Position numbers and translations under genes: made by a program
The notes under the pieces: generated by a model
What the model was told of the DNA's origin: nothing
Database searches by the model: none
The model's input: only the letters and a program-made list of their open reading frames with translations
Shown here: piece after piece, positions 1 through 7,248 of the stretch
How positions within the stretch are numbered: the first letter of the stretch is position 1
Layout of the letters: every line of letters starts with the position of its first letter
Source: JASJHI01 sp965371355
Lineage (GTDB): Bacteria > Actinomycetota > Acidimicrobiia > Acidimicrobiales > Ilumatobacteraceae
Direction: 5' to 3'
Assembly (NCBI GenBank): GCA_965371355.1
Contig: CBDUYD010000025.1
Location: 1 to 24,901 of the forward strand
Length of the DNA stretch: 24,901 nucleotides

Positions 1-60
1 GCTGGTGTCGGGATGGCTGGTGTCGGGATGGCTGGTGTCGGGATTGCCGGTGTCGGGGAT
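1..60 (-). repeat. 15-bp tandem repeat (about 4 units, open at the left edge)
   Basis: Units start at 1, 16, 31 and 46. The first two are identical, the third differs in its last base and the fourth at a few positions. The period is five codons of the minus-strand gene that contains it and encodes an HPDTS pentapeptide repeat just after the LysM-like domain. The array reaches base 1, so the copy number is unknown. It is probably a flexible linker and a site prone to length change. Confidence 0.9.
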
Positions 61-795
61 GACGAGGACCCACCCCGGCTCGATGTAGGCCGGGTTGGTG
101 AATCGTTGACCGTCGGGCATCACCGTGTCGAGGTTGGCGTCGAGGATGGCGTCGGCGATCTCGACGGTGAGCGCCGGATCGTCTCTCGCGAGGCGCGCCG
201 CGATCGAGTACACCGACTCCCCGCGGCCGACGACATGTGCCCCAGCAGGAACCTGGCGATCGATCGCCGAACACTCATCGGAACCTTCGTCGGTTCCGGT
301 CGTCGCCGGGGGTGGCGGCTCGTATTCGATGCTCATCGAGATCGGGACCGGAGCCGACAGTTGTGGGGCGGCGATCGAACTCCGAGCCGAGGTGAGAGGG
401 CCGATCAGGATGAGCCCGGTGGCGATGAACCGCCCGACTCCCTGCGCCCAACCCAGTCCGCGGACCGATGGCATCGTGAAGCCGCGATGTCGGATCAGAT
501 GGAACGTCTCGCCCAGCGTGGTGACCAAGACGACGGCGAGTGCCACCCAGATCGCGACGAGACCGAGACGCACGATGATGTCGACGACGGCATCATCGTC
601 GAGCGGCTCGCGGGCGGCACGACCGATGGTGCCGTCCAGCCAGTGCCACGGCGGTCGGACCCCCCGAAGCGGATTGGGCGAGCCGAACCGCTGCGTCGAC
701 GCGGCGGCGAGCGCGAGCGGTGCCACCACCATCAACACCGCGAGGACGGCGAGCGATGCCACCGCCCGCGCCGCGCGCGTCATGCGCTCCGTCAC
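1..795 (-). CDS. Membrane protein with LysM-like domain (C-terminus beyond window)
   Basis: This gene is read from a GTG at 795 and stays open to base 1, giving 265 visible residues. The GTG is preceded by GGAGAGG at good spacing; an ATG four codons later is the alternative. Hydrophobic segments lie at about residues 11-32, 70-94 and 121-134. A LysM-like module follows at about 186-247 (HVVGRGESVYSIAARL early, YIEPGWVLVIP at its end), then HPDTS repeats. LysM modules bind peptidoglycan or related glycans. The gene sits at the downstream end of the Tad pilus operon. Large actinobacterial proteins with this layout next to tad genes often carry a C-terminal BTAD regulatory domain; that part would lie outside the window, so this is only an inference. 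The family name is uncertain, but the reading frame is secure. Confidence 0.8.
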   Translation of the reverse strand, partial: MTERMTRAARAVASLAVLAVLMVVAPLALAAASTQRFGSPNPLRGVRPPWHWLDGTIGRAAREPLDDDAVVDIIVRLGLVAIWVALAVVLVTTLGETFHLIRHRGFTMPSVRGLGWAQGVGRFIATGLILIGPLTSARSSIAAPQLSAPVPISMSIEYEPPPPATTGTDEGSDECSAIDRQVPAGAHVVGRGESVYSIAARLARDDPALTVEIADAILDANLDTVMPDGQRFTNPAYIEPGWVLVIPDTGNPDTSHPDTSHPDTS

Positions 796-898
796 CCCGC
801 CTCCTCTCCGTCGCTGGACCGGTACTCCGAACGTCTCGATCGGTTCTCCGAGCGTGCAGTGGGTCCGAAGTCGGGCGTAGCGGAAGCGGGATCGCGGA

Positions 899-1318
899 TC
901 ACGGCGCGCGCTCCGCCCTGACCGTGCCCGAACCGGTCACGGTCCGACCCCCGTCGTCGATCGCCACGGTGACGGTCACGTCGTCCGCACCGACGCCGAT
1001 CGAGGTGACGCGACCCGACACGCCGTAGCTGGCGAACAGCGTGGCCGCGGTCCGCGAAGCCGCGGCGCGGGCTGCCGCCTCGTCGATCGACGGCGCCTCT
1101 CCGCCTCTGAGTCCGGGGACGACCGCCGCCTGCGCCCCAGATCTCGCCGACTGGAACGCGATCGCCTGCGCGGCCGAGCGGTTGGAGACGGCGCGATCGA
1201 CATCGCGCGCGAGCCAGACGAGTCCGAGGAAGGTGAACGCGAACATCAAGGTGATGCCGACGACGAGACCGGAGCCGCGGTCGTCCGCCGCACGTCGCGG
1301 GGCCCGGTGCGTGCTCAC
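899..1318 (-). CDS. TadG/TadE-like pilus assembly protein
   Basis: A 139-residue protein starts at GTG 1318, which overlaps the stop of the preceding gene by 4 bases (GTGA), so the start is set by translational coupling. A short basic N-terminus (RAPRRAADDRGSG) precedes one hydrophobic helix at about residues 16-38, followed by an Ala-rich amphipathic stretch and a small beta-rich C-terminal part ending near residue 139. This is the usual plan of TadE/TadG-like pseudopilins, which are held in the membrane by the N-terminal helix and assist Flp pilus biogenesis. It is the third such small gene in a row. The assignment rests on architecture and context rather than on a strongly conserved motif. 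A 103-bp gap, with nothing clear in it except the ribosome binding site, separates it from the LysM gene. Confidence 0.75.
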   Translation of the reverse strand: MSTHRAPRRAADDRGSGLVVGITLMFAFTFLGLVWLARDVDRAVSNRSAAQAIAFQSARSGAQAAVVPGLRGGEAPSIDEAAARAAASRTAATLFASYGVSGRVTSIGVGADDVTVTVAIDDGGRTVTGSGTVRAERAP

Positions 1319-1755
1319 GGCGGCGCGCCCATCCCGCGGTAGGGATCGATCGCGGCGTACGCCGTCACGGTGCTCGCCCTCCCCGAGGGGGGCGCGATCA
1401 GTTCGAGGCCCCGGGTCGACACCGTGCACGAGACGGTGACCGCGACGCGACCGCCCGGCACGAAGTCGGACGTGTCGACGCTCACCCGCGGCGACGAACA
1501 CGAGTCGTGATCGACGAGCATCTCGGCACCGACCAGCCGTGCCGCACTCAGAGCGGCGGCGGGGGTGCGCTCCTGCGCGGCGGCCTGTGCCGCCGCCTCG
1601 GCCGCCATCTGCGTCGTCGCGCGGCCGTCGATGCCGCGGCCGAGGAACACGATCACCACGGCGAGTCCGATCGCGGCGGGAGCGAGCAGTGCGAGCCCGA
1701 GCGCATCGCTCGAGCCGCCGTCGTGGCGAAGCGCGCGCCGCGCCGCCGCGTTCAC
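1315..1755 (-). CDS. TadE-like pseudopilin, second of three
   Basis: A 146-residue protein starts at ATG 1755, overlapping the upstream gene by 4 bases (ATGA) and the downstream gene by 4 bases (GTGA). Residues about 20-40 form a single hydrophobic helix (LGLALLAPAAIGLAVVIVFL), followed by an Ala/Gln-rich helix (MAAEAAAQAAAQER) and a C-terminal domain with two cysteines in the stretch about residues 85-110 (SCSSPRV and VSCTVS). The helix-then-Ala-rich-helix pattern is typical of TadE-like proteins. The glutamate expected five residues after the cleavage glycine in processed class IVb pilins is not evident, so processing by the prepilin peptidase is doubtful. The function is assigned by architecture and operon position. 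Confidence 0.75.
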   Translation of the reverse strand: MNAAARRALRHDGGSSDALGLALLAPAAIGLAVVIVFLGRGIDGRATTQMAAEAAAQAAAQERTPAAALSAARLVGAEMLVDHDSCSSPRVSVDTSDFVPGGRVAVTVSCTVSTRGLELIAPPSGRASTVTAYAAIDPYRGMGAPP

Positions 1756-2144
1756 GGTGTGAGCTCCTCGATCGGCAGGGCGACGCGCACCGAAAGTCGG
1801 GACGACGTGCCGCGGATGATGCCGGGCGCCTCACCGGTCACGGTGACCGTCACCACGCCGGACCCGATGCTGACGTGCACGGACACGTTCCGCAGGTCGG
1901 TGTCCGACGTGAGGATCGCGCTCGCCGAGGCCTGCGCGTCTCCCGCCGCCACACCGGATCGCGCGACGAGACCCGCGGTGTCACGGGCGACCACGCGGGC
2001 CTCGGTCTTGGCGTGTCCCCACATCGCCGCCTGGAACGCGGCGAACGCGAGCACGACGAACAGCGGCGCGAGGAGCGCGACCGACAGCGACGACGCGGTA
2101 CCGGCGTCGTCGCCGGCAACCGGGTCGCGAGCGCGTCTTGCCAT
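1752..2144 (-). CDS. TadE-like pseudopilin, first of three
   Basis: A 130-residue protein starts at ATG 2144, 8 bases after the stop of the Flp-like pilin. A basic N-terminus (MARRARDP) precedes a hydrophobic helix at about residues 19-42 (SVALLAPLFVVLAFAAFQAA), then the Arg/Ala-rich segment typical of TadE (TEARVVARDTAGLVARSG), and a C-terminal beta-rich part. Known TadE proteins are minor pilins or pseudopilins needed for Flp pilus assembly. The canonical Glu of the GxxxxE processing motif is replaced here (GTASSLS). It ends in a 4-base overlap with the next gene. Family-level confidence is good, but the exact role is inferred. Confidence 0.8.
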   Translation of the reverse strand: MARRARDPVAGDDAGTASSLSVALLAPLFVVLAFAAFQAAMWGHAKTEARVVARDTAGLVARSGVAAGDAQASASAILTSDTDLRNVSVHVSIGSGVVTVTVTGEAPGIIRGTSSRLSVRVALPIEELTP

Positions 2145-2152
2145 CGAGTCGA

Positions 2153-2389
2153 CTACGGCGCCGACGGGCTCTGGATCGGCGTGCTGGCCGTCGACTTCAC
2201 CTGGTTCCAGATGATCGTCGCGACCACAGCGACGCTGATCGCGGCGGCCGCGTACCAGAGCACGTGCTCGATCGAGACCGCACCGCGTTCGTCGTACGCG
2301 TCATCGCGCATGCTCGATGGCAAGGCGCGCCGGAGCGTGCCGGCGACGACGCTCACGATCGCCGTGAAGGTCAGAGTGATTTCGGACAT
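2153..2389 (-). CDS. Small Flp-type pilin candidate
   Basis: A 78-residue protein starts at ATG 2389, which has a strong AGGAGG seven bases upstream. The motif G36-AVSIE41-H followed by a hydrophobic helix (residues about 43-61, VLWYAAAAISVAVVATII) matches the class IVb prepilin pattern: cleavage after Gly, Glu at +5, then an assembly helix. Cleavage after G36 would leave a 42-residue mature pilin, a normal Flp size. The 36-residue leader is long and itself contains a hydrophobic stretch (TLTFTAIVSVVAGTL), which is unusual; an internal Met27 would give a classical 10-residue leader but lacks a good ribosome binding site. It lies between tadC and the tadE-like genes, a common place for the major pilin. 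No second pilin gene is seen. Confidence 0.75.
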   Translation of the reverse strand: MSEITLTFTAIVSVVAGTLRRALPSSMRDDAYDERGAVSIEHVLWYAAAAISVAVVATIIWNQVKSTASTPIQSPSAP

Positions 2390-2396
2390 GGTGGTT

Positions 2397-2402
2397 CCTC
2401 CT
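2397..2402 (-). promoter_or_regulatory. Strong ribosome binding site of the pilin gene
   Basis: The minus strand reads AGGAGG, a complete Shine-Dalgarno core, seven bases before ATG 2389. It is the best ribosome binding site in the Tad operon, where most genes rely on overlap coupling. This fits a pilin that must be made in excess, and it supports the upstream ATG over the internal one at codon 27. Confidence 0.75.
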
Positions 2403-2420
2403 GTGGAACGTGGTCGTGGG

Positions 2421-3311
2421 TCATTGGAGATTGAGGGCGGGGTAGATGATGAGGGCCATGAAGAGCAGCGCCATCCCGACGAGCGGGGGCGTCACCTTGT
2501 CGTTGCGGATGCGGGCTGCGGCCTCCTCGTCGCTGGCCAGGGTCGAGCGCAGGGTGGCGCACTTCGCCGAGAGCGTGCGGGCGACCGGCGCGCCCTCGGC
2601 AGCCGACAGCGCCGTGGCTGCGGCGACCTGTTCGAGTTCGACCATCCCGTAGTCGGCAGCGACGAGCGAGAGTGCCGAGACGAGGCTTGTGCCGGTGGTC
2701 GAGACCTCGCGCATCCTGCGGCGCAACTCGCGGAACAGCAGTCCGTCGCCGGCGCGGGCCGCCTGTTCGAGCGCTCCCTCGTGGCCGCTGTTGCCGGCGA
2801 GCAGCATCGTCACCATGTCGAGGTAGGCCGCGAGCTGGTGACGCAGGTCGACGCGGACCTCGTCGGCCGAGGTGATGGCGTTGGCGTGGATCGCCAGCGG
2901 CGCGATGATCGCGCACGCGATCGAGAGCAGTGCGGGGACCGCGAGCCCGATCGGCACGACTCCGAGCGCCATCGCGAACGACATGATCATCGCCGGCGCG
3001 ACGAGGCCGAACATCGCCGCTGTCACCAGCAGGCCGACGTGCACGTCGAGCGGACGACCGATGAGCCGCAACGGCTCGTCCCATCCTGCGACGCGGTCGC
3101 GCACCGCAGGCCGAAGTACCACCGTCCCGATCGCCCCGAGGCCACCGCCGTCGCCGGGGATCGACCCGGCGGTGCCCGTCACCTCGCTCCGGTGCAGCCG
3201 ATCGACCTGCTCGACGAGCCTCGGGCGCGGCTGCCGCCAGCCGTTCCACACCAGCCACGCGCCCGCGGCCATCGAGAATCCGATCATCAGGAGCATGCCC
3301 GTGGGTCTCAC
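2421..3311 (-). CDS. tadC: TadC, type II secretion F-domain membrane protein
   Basis: A 296-residue polytopic protein. It has a hydrophobic N-terminal helix (about residues 5-22), two further helices around 93-145, a cytoplasmic T2SSF domain at about 150-265 (HQLAAYLDMVTMLLAGNSG followed by a long helical stretch to AARIRNDK), and a final helix at about 275-294. TadC is an inner-membrane platform partner of TadB and works with the TadA ATPase to extrude Flp pilins. The start is taken as GTG 3311; ATG 3296 five codons later is an equally plausible start because neither has a clear Shine-Dalgarno site. It follows the secreted Pro-rich gene after a 54-bp gap and precedes the pilin gene by 31 bp. 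Confidence 0.9.
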   Translation of the reverse strand: MRPTGMLLMIGFSMAAGAWLVWNGWRQPRPRLVEQVDRLHRSEVTGTAGSIPGDGGGLGAIGTVVLRPAVRDRVAGWDEPLRLIGRPLDVHVGLLVTAAMFGLVAPAMIMSFAMALGVVPIGLAVPALLSIACAIIAPLAIHANAITSADEVRVDLRHQLAAYLDMVTMLLAGNSGHEGALEQAARAGDGLLFRELRRRMREVSTTGTSLVSALSLVAADYGMVELEQVAAATALSAAEGAPVARTLSAKCATLRSTLASDEEAAARIRNDKVTPPLVGMALLFMALIIYPALNLQ

Positions 3312-3365
3312 CGCGGAGCGCCATCAGGTCGGTTCTCGGGCCGGGGCATCGTCGTCAGCCGCAGA

Positions 3366-4082
3366 TCAACGCGTGACCGGGAGCCCGCCGGCGGGGATCG
3401 TCGGTGGTGCGTTGCCCGCAGGGATCGAGGGCGAGGGAGCGATCGAGGACTGCGGCGGGGGAGTCGTGGATCCCGGCGGAGGCGGAACCGTCGACTGCGG
3501 CGGGGGAGTCGTGGATCCCGGCGGGGGCGGAGTGGTGGAATCGGGTGGCGGCACCGTCGAGCTGGGAGGTGCAATCGTCGAGCTGGGCGGCGGCACCGTG
3601 GATGCCGGTGGAATCGTCGGTGCCGGCGGCGTGACGGGCGGCAGGCAGTCGAACTCGATGTTCATACCACCCGAGAAGTAGCCGTAGTACTGATCCTCGC
3701 TCGACTCCCAGCCGGAGTCCTGGTTGCCGATCCTGACCGAGATGACGATCGTGTCGTTGAGCAGGATCGTGCCGGAAGCGGGTGTGACCGCACCGGGCTC
3801 GCGTTCGACGTCGTACATCGTGACCGATGTTCCCGAGGCAGCGATGAGATCGTTGTTGGCGTGCACCGACTCCTGGTTGATGCCGACGGCCACCACCTCG
3901 CAGGTTCGTCCGGCGAGCGCGCCCGTCGGGACGGTCGCCAGCTGCGTCACCGAGCCGAACGGCTCGTCGACGAAGGTGTCGATCGGGACGGTGATGTCGG
4001 CCGCCTGGGCGGTACCCCCCGGGATGACGAACACGGCGGTCCCCAGGAGCAGGGCCGTGCCGGCTACAAGAATTCGTTTCAT
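3366..4082 (-). CDS. Secreted Pro/Thr/Ser-rich protein inside the Tad operon
   Basis: A 238-residue protein with a clear signal peptide (MKRILVAG start, hydrophobic core, AQA cleavage site near residue 27). Residues about 28-147 form a compact, presumably folded part with just two cysteines (C61 and C146), which could form one disulfide. Residues about 148-215 are a low-complexity PPxST-type stretch, and the protein ends in IPAGGLPVTR. The end resembles the start of an LPxTG sorting signal (GGLPVTG in many actinobacterial wall proteins), but no membrane helix or basic tail follows. Its position between tadB and tadC suggests a surface role linked to the pilus, such as an adhesin or a stalk-like wall protein. 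No known family is recognised. The Shine-Dalgarno site is weak and purine-rich. Confidence 0.8.
   Translation of the reverse strand: MKRILVAGTALLLGTAVFVIPGGTAQAADITVPIDTFVDEPFGSVTQLATVPTGALAGRTCEVVAVGINQESVHANNDLIAASGTSVTMYDVEREPGAVTPASGTILLNDTIVISVRIGNQDSGWESSEDQYYGYFSGGMNIEFDCLPPVTPPAPTIPPASTVPPPSSTIAPPSSTVPPPDSTTPPPPGSTTPPPQSTVPPPPGSTTPPPQSSIAPSPSIPAGNAPPTIPAGGLPVTR
3448..3531 (-). repeat. 45-bp period direct repeat in the Pro-rich gene
   Basis: Bases 3448-3486 recur at 3493-3531 with one mismatch (period 45 bp, 15 codons). Both encode the PPPPGSTTPPPQS block of the Pro-rich tail on the minus strand. The high identity at DNA level suggests a recent duplication or ongoing slippage rather than protein-level convergence. 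Confidence 0.85.
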
Positions 4083-4161
4083 GGTTGTCTTCTCTCTCTT
4101 TCCTTTTGTCGAGGTTCTTTTGTCGTCGTGAACTGGTCGTTGGGCACGTCATCGCGGCGGT

Positions 4162-5016
4162 TCATCGCTGCGCCACCGCCTGGTCGGACGAGGCTCTCGC
4201 CAGCGTCAGGAATCGGGCGGGTCGCGGGTACCGGGCCAGCCGCTGCACGCGCAGCAACAGCCCTGCGTAGATCGCCAGCACCACGGCCAGGAATACCTGT
4301 CCCTCGACCGTGCTGTAGGGCTCGAGGTAGTCGGCGCGGCCGAGCAGCATGAACGCCGCGATCAGCGCACCCATCACCACGCTCAGCATTCGGACCTCGC
4401 GCTGGATGGGAGCCCGCTCGGCTTCGACGAGGCGTCGCCGATCGGCCTGCAGGCGGGCCTGCTGGGCGAGTGTCGTGAGCACCGCGACCGTCCGTGCACC
4501 ACGGCCCACCGCGATGAGGAGTCCGGCGGCGATCAGATCTCCGAGCGGGTCGTCGATCTCGTCGGCGAATCGGCGGAAGACCAGTTCCGGGTCCTGGCGT
4601 CCCAATGACGCCGCGAGGCGTCTGACCTGGGGGCGGATCGCGGGCGGGCAGGTCGGCACGGTCGCGGTGATCGCGCCGATCGGCTGGTCGCCGGCGATCA
4701 GCACGTCGCGCAGGTTCTCGATCCACGCAGCGAGGGCATCGGTCCGCTCGATGTCGCCGACCGCGCGCCGATCACGCCGTTGCCAGACTCCGACGGCGTG
4801 GAACGCCATTGCACCGATGACGATCGCTGGGAGCAGCCAGCCCGATCCGGCCACGACGACCGCCCCGGCCACGACGCCCGCGCCGATGCGCGCCGCCAAC
4901 GCGCGATCGGGTTGCCTGCGTGGCATCGCGCTCGGGCGATCGCGGCTCAGGAGCACGATGATCGACAGAACGCCGAGGGCCGACGACGCCAGGAGCACCC
5001 CGACCTGCGCGCTCAT
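4162..5016 (-). CDS. tadB: TadB, type II secretion F-domain membrane protein
   Basis: A 284-residue protein starts at ATG 5016, overlapping the tadA stop by 4 bases (ATGA). It has N-terminal helices at about residues 5-23 and 45-70, a cytoplasmic T2SSF-type domain at about 95-210 with the motif AWIENLRDVLIAGDQPIGAI and a long helical stretch (TLAQQARLQADRRRLVEAE), and C-terminal helices at about 220-236 and 245-262. TadB pairs with TadC as the membrane platform of the Flp pilus machine and is driven by TadA. The length is close to that of other TadB proteins. A 79-bp gap separates it from the secreted Pro-rich gene, the largest break between genes in the middle of the operon. Confidence 0.9.
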   Translation of the reverse strand: MSAQVGVLLASSALGVLSIIVLLSRDRPSAMPRRQPDRALAARIGAGVVAGAVVVAGSGWLLPAIVIGAMAFHAVGVWQRRDRRAVGDIERTDALAAWIENLRDVLIAGDQPIGAITATVPTCPPAIRPQVRRLAASLGRQDPELVFRRFADEIDDPLGDLIAAGLLIAVGRGARTVAVLTTLAQQARLQADRRRLVEAERAPIQREVRMLSVVMGALIAAFMLLGRADYLEPYSTVEGQVFLAVVLAIYAGLLLRVQRLARYPRPARFLTLARASSDQAVAQR

Positions 5017-6386
5017 ACGCCGGCCCCCGTCGGGGCGAAGAGCGCCGGGTCGTACCCGCCGAGCGTCAGCCGTTCGAGATGGCGCTGCGACAGCGGCGCG
5101 ACCTGCGACAGCCGGGCAGACGTGTCGAGCTTCCAGATCTCGGTGCTCGCGACACCGCCGCCCTCGCCGAGACCACCGACCTCGACGATCGACGTGACCT
5201 GTCGCGTCGGTGGCTGCTCGGCGACGGCGTTGCGGACGAGGTCGATGTGCACGATGAAGTCGACCGTCTGGGCGATCAGGCTCCAGACCGCGAACTCGGG
5301 CAGGCTCGTGTTCGACTTCGACACGTAGTAGGCGAGCCGGGAGAGCACGATGTCGGACGTGTGCGCGTGGATCGTCGCGAGCGAACCCCGCTTGCACATC
5401 GACGCCACGTCGAGCATGTCGAGCGCCTCGTCCTCGACGAGTTCACCGACGACGACGCGGTCGGGATTCAGGCGACGCGTGAGTTCGACGAGTTGGCGGG
5501 TCGTGATCTCGCCCTCGCCCTCGGCGTTGGGGCGTCGCGTGAACAGCGCCGGCGCATCCGGGTGACGCGGATCGTTCTCGAGTTGCAGTTCGAGGAGGTT
5601 CTTCTCGACCGTGATGATGCGCTCCAGCGGCGACACCTCGCCGAGGAGTTCGGTGAGCAGGGTCGTCTTGCCCGCGCCGGGAGGACCCGAGACGAGAATG
5701 GTGAAGCCGCACCGGACGATCGCCCGCAGGGGTTCGATCAGGTACTGCGGGAACAGACCGAGATCGGCCAGCCCCTCGAGTCCGACGCGGCGGACGACGA
5801 AGCGTCTGATCGCCAGGCGGGGATGGGTGGAGATCCCGTGCTCGTCGGTACCTCCCAGCACCATCACGATGCGCGAGCCGTCGGTCGACTGGAGCGTCAG
5901 CATCGGCGACGACGTATCGAGCCGTCCCTCGCCGGTGCCGGTCATGCGGAGCGCGAGGCGCTTCTGGAACGCGGTGAGTTCGGCGGCGGTCTGCCAGAGC
6001 CGACCGACGTCGACCTTGCGACCGTTGGTGTAGGTGACCCAGGTCGACTCGGGACCGTTGACGTCGATCTCCTCGACCAGCGGATCGGAGAGGTAGGGCT
6101 CGAGCGGTCCGGCGCCGGTGAGTTCGGCAACGACCCGGGAGCGGAGATGCCGTTCGCTGTCCTGGTCGAGCGGTGGGCCGCCGGCGCGGAGTCGTTCCTC
6201 GTTGAGCACCGCCACTTCCTCAGCGATCCAGCCCCCGATCAGCAGGAGCTGCCGGCGCTCGTCTCCGGCGAGCGGGCCCCCGCGCCGTCCCGGGTCGTCG
6301 TCGCGCTCGATCTCCTCGATCAGGCGGTCGGCGACGCGATCGGTGACCGTCGCGACGTCGAGGTTCGGGTCGTCGAGTGTCGTCAT
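5013..6386 (-). CDS. tadA: TadA/CpaF secretion ATPase
   Basis: A 457-residue protein starts at ATG 6386 in a 4-base overlap with the TadZ-like gene. It shows a Walker A GPPGAGKTT at residues 234-242, an Asp-box region ITVEKNLLELQ at about 258-268, a Walker B-like segment RVVVGELVEDE at 310-320, and a His box SLATIHAHT at 335-343. The N-terminal half carries the CpaF signature region (GPLEPYLSDPLVEEIDVNGP at about 93-112). This family of hexameric ATPases powers Flp pilus assembly at the cytoplasmic face through TadB and TadC. In most TadA proteins the Walker B region reads GE followed by RGGEAL; here it reads GELVEDEAL, a modest variation that keeps the acidic residues. Length and motif order are normal. 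Confidence 0.95.
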   Translation of the reverse strand: MTTLDDPNLDVATVTDRVADRLIEEIERDDDPGRRGGPLAGDERRQLLLIGGWIAEEVAVLNEERLRAGGPPLDQDSERHLRSRVVAELTGAGPLEPYLSDPLVEEIDVNGPESTWVTYTNGRKVDVGRLWQTAAELTAFQKRLALRMTGTGEGRLDTSSPMLTLQSTDGSRIVMVLGGTDEHGISTHPRLAIRRFVVRRVGLEGLADLGLFPQYLIEPLRAIVRCGFTILVSGPPGAGKTTLLTELLGEVSPLERIITVEKNLLELQLENDPRHPDAPALFTRRPNAEGEGEITTRQLVELTRRLNPDRVVVGELVEDEALDMLDVASMCKRGSLATIHAHTSDIVLSRLAYYVSKSNTSLPEFAVWSLIAQTVDFIVHIDLVRNAVAEQPPTRQVTSIVEVGGLGEGGGVASTEIWKLDTSARLSQVAPLSQRHLERLTLGGYDPALFAPTGAGV

Positions 6387-7234
6387 GATCCGTTGCCCCG
6401 GGACGCTCGGCCCTGCGAGGTGAGATCCGGTGAGGCCGATTCCGGTGAGGCCAGATGCGGGGTGGCGAGATCCGGGCCCGTCGAGGCCGGGGTCTGCGAT
6501 GTGATGTGCTCGGCCAGGGATCGGGCCGTTCGCATCAGTGGCAGCCGGGCGAGGCGTCGAGCCGACACACCGATCCGGCCGGCGAGAACAGCGGCGCACA
6601 GCGGGTCGACCGGAACGGTGACCAGACTCGGCTCGGTCGAGGACGTGGCGCCGTCGGCGTCGGTCAGGTAGTCGAGCACCTCGTCGCCGGCGTAGGGCTG
6701 ATCGCCGATCAGCGCGATCGTGAGCGGAACGTCGAGTTCGCCGAGTAGCTCGACGGTCTCTGCGAGGCGCTCGAGGCGGACGGCGGCGGCCCGCGCCGAG
6801 GCGCGCTCCTGACGGTGACACACGACGACGGCCTCCGCTCCCCGTGCGGTGCGGGGCACGCCGTCGGCGGGCGCAGACCGACCGAGGTCGAGCAGCGTGG
6901 TGCGTCCGCTGTCGGCGGCGAGCATCGGGAGCAGAGCGCGACACGATTCGTCGATGGCACGACCCGCCTCGCGCGATCTGACCGGAGCAGGGATGATGCG
7001 CAGCCCCTGCCGAGAGGTTCGCACCATCGGTTCGAGCCCGCTCGGGGTCGGCGTGCCGCCCTGCGCGACGATCGTCGAGAGCGATGGGTTGACCGGTATG
7101 TCGAGCCAGGCGGCGAGCGAGCCGCCAGACGGGTCGGCCTCGACGATGAGGGGCGTCGTCCCGCCGTTCCAGCCGACGGCGATCGCCAGCGTCGTGGTCG
7201 TCGTCCGGTCTCCGATGATCGCGATGGTTCCCAC
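6383..7234 (-). CDS. TadZ/CpaE-like MinD-family ATPase with degenerate P-loop
   Basis: A 283-residue protein starts at GTG 7234, 14 bases after the preceding stop with GGGCGG upstream. The N-terminus has the MinD/ParA layout: a beta strand, a loop where the Walker A should be (residues 8-15, GDRTTTTT), and EADPSGG at 32-38 as the deviant Walker A' region. The usual KGGxGKT lysines are absent from the loop, so ATP binding is likely changed or lost. TadZ/CpaE proteins direct the pilus machine to its site in the cell and some also have atypical P-loops. The position next to tadA is the normal one. The C-terminal 40 residues are a low-complexity tail of five-residue repeats. Confidence 0.8.
   Translation of the reverse strand: MGTIAIIGDRTTTTTLAIAVGWNGGTTPLIVEADPSGGSLAAWLDIPVNPSLSTIVAQGGTPTPSGLEPMVRTSRQGLRIIPAPVRSREAGRAIDESCRALLPMLAADSGRTTLLDLGRSAPADGVPRTARGAEAVVVCHRQERASARAAAVRLERLAETVELLGELDVPLTIALIGDQPYAGDEVLDYLTDADGATSSTEPSLVTVPVDPLCAAVLAGRIGVSARRLARLPLMRTARSLAEHITSQTPASTGPDLATPHLASPESASPDLTSQGRASRGNGS
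6411..6485 (-). repeat. Imperfect 15-bp tandem repeats in the TadZ-like tail
   Basis: Clear units lie at 6426-6440 and 6441-6455 (12 of 15 bases identical), followed by more diverged units at 6456-6470 and 6471-6485 and a diverged one before them. On the minus strand they encode pentapeptides of the type SP-x-x-A (SPESA, SPDLT). This part lies at the 3' end of the gene just before tadA. Confidence 0.7.
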
Positions 7235-7248
7235 GTCGAATCGCCGCC

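Noticed and set aside
1539..4352. Long plus-strand open frame of over 900 codons across the Tad operon
   Set aside because: It is Arg/Asp/His-rich low-complexity sequence with no domain, and it lies antisense to five recognisable minus-strand genes. It results from the high GC third-position bias.
5079..6671. Plus-strand open frame of about 530 codons
   Set aside because: It is antisense to tadA and the TadZ-like gene, whose Walker and His motifs are clear.
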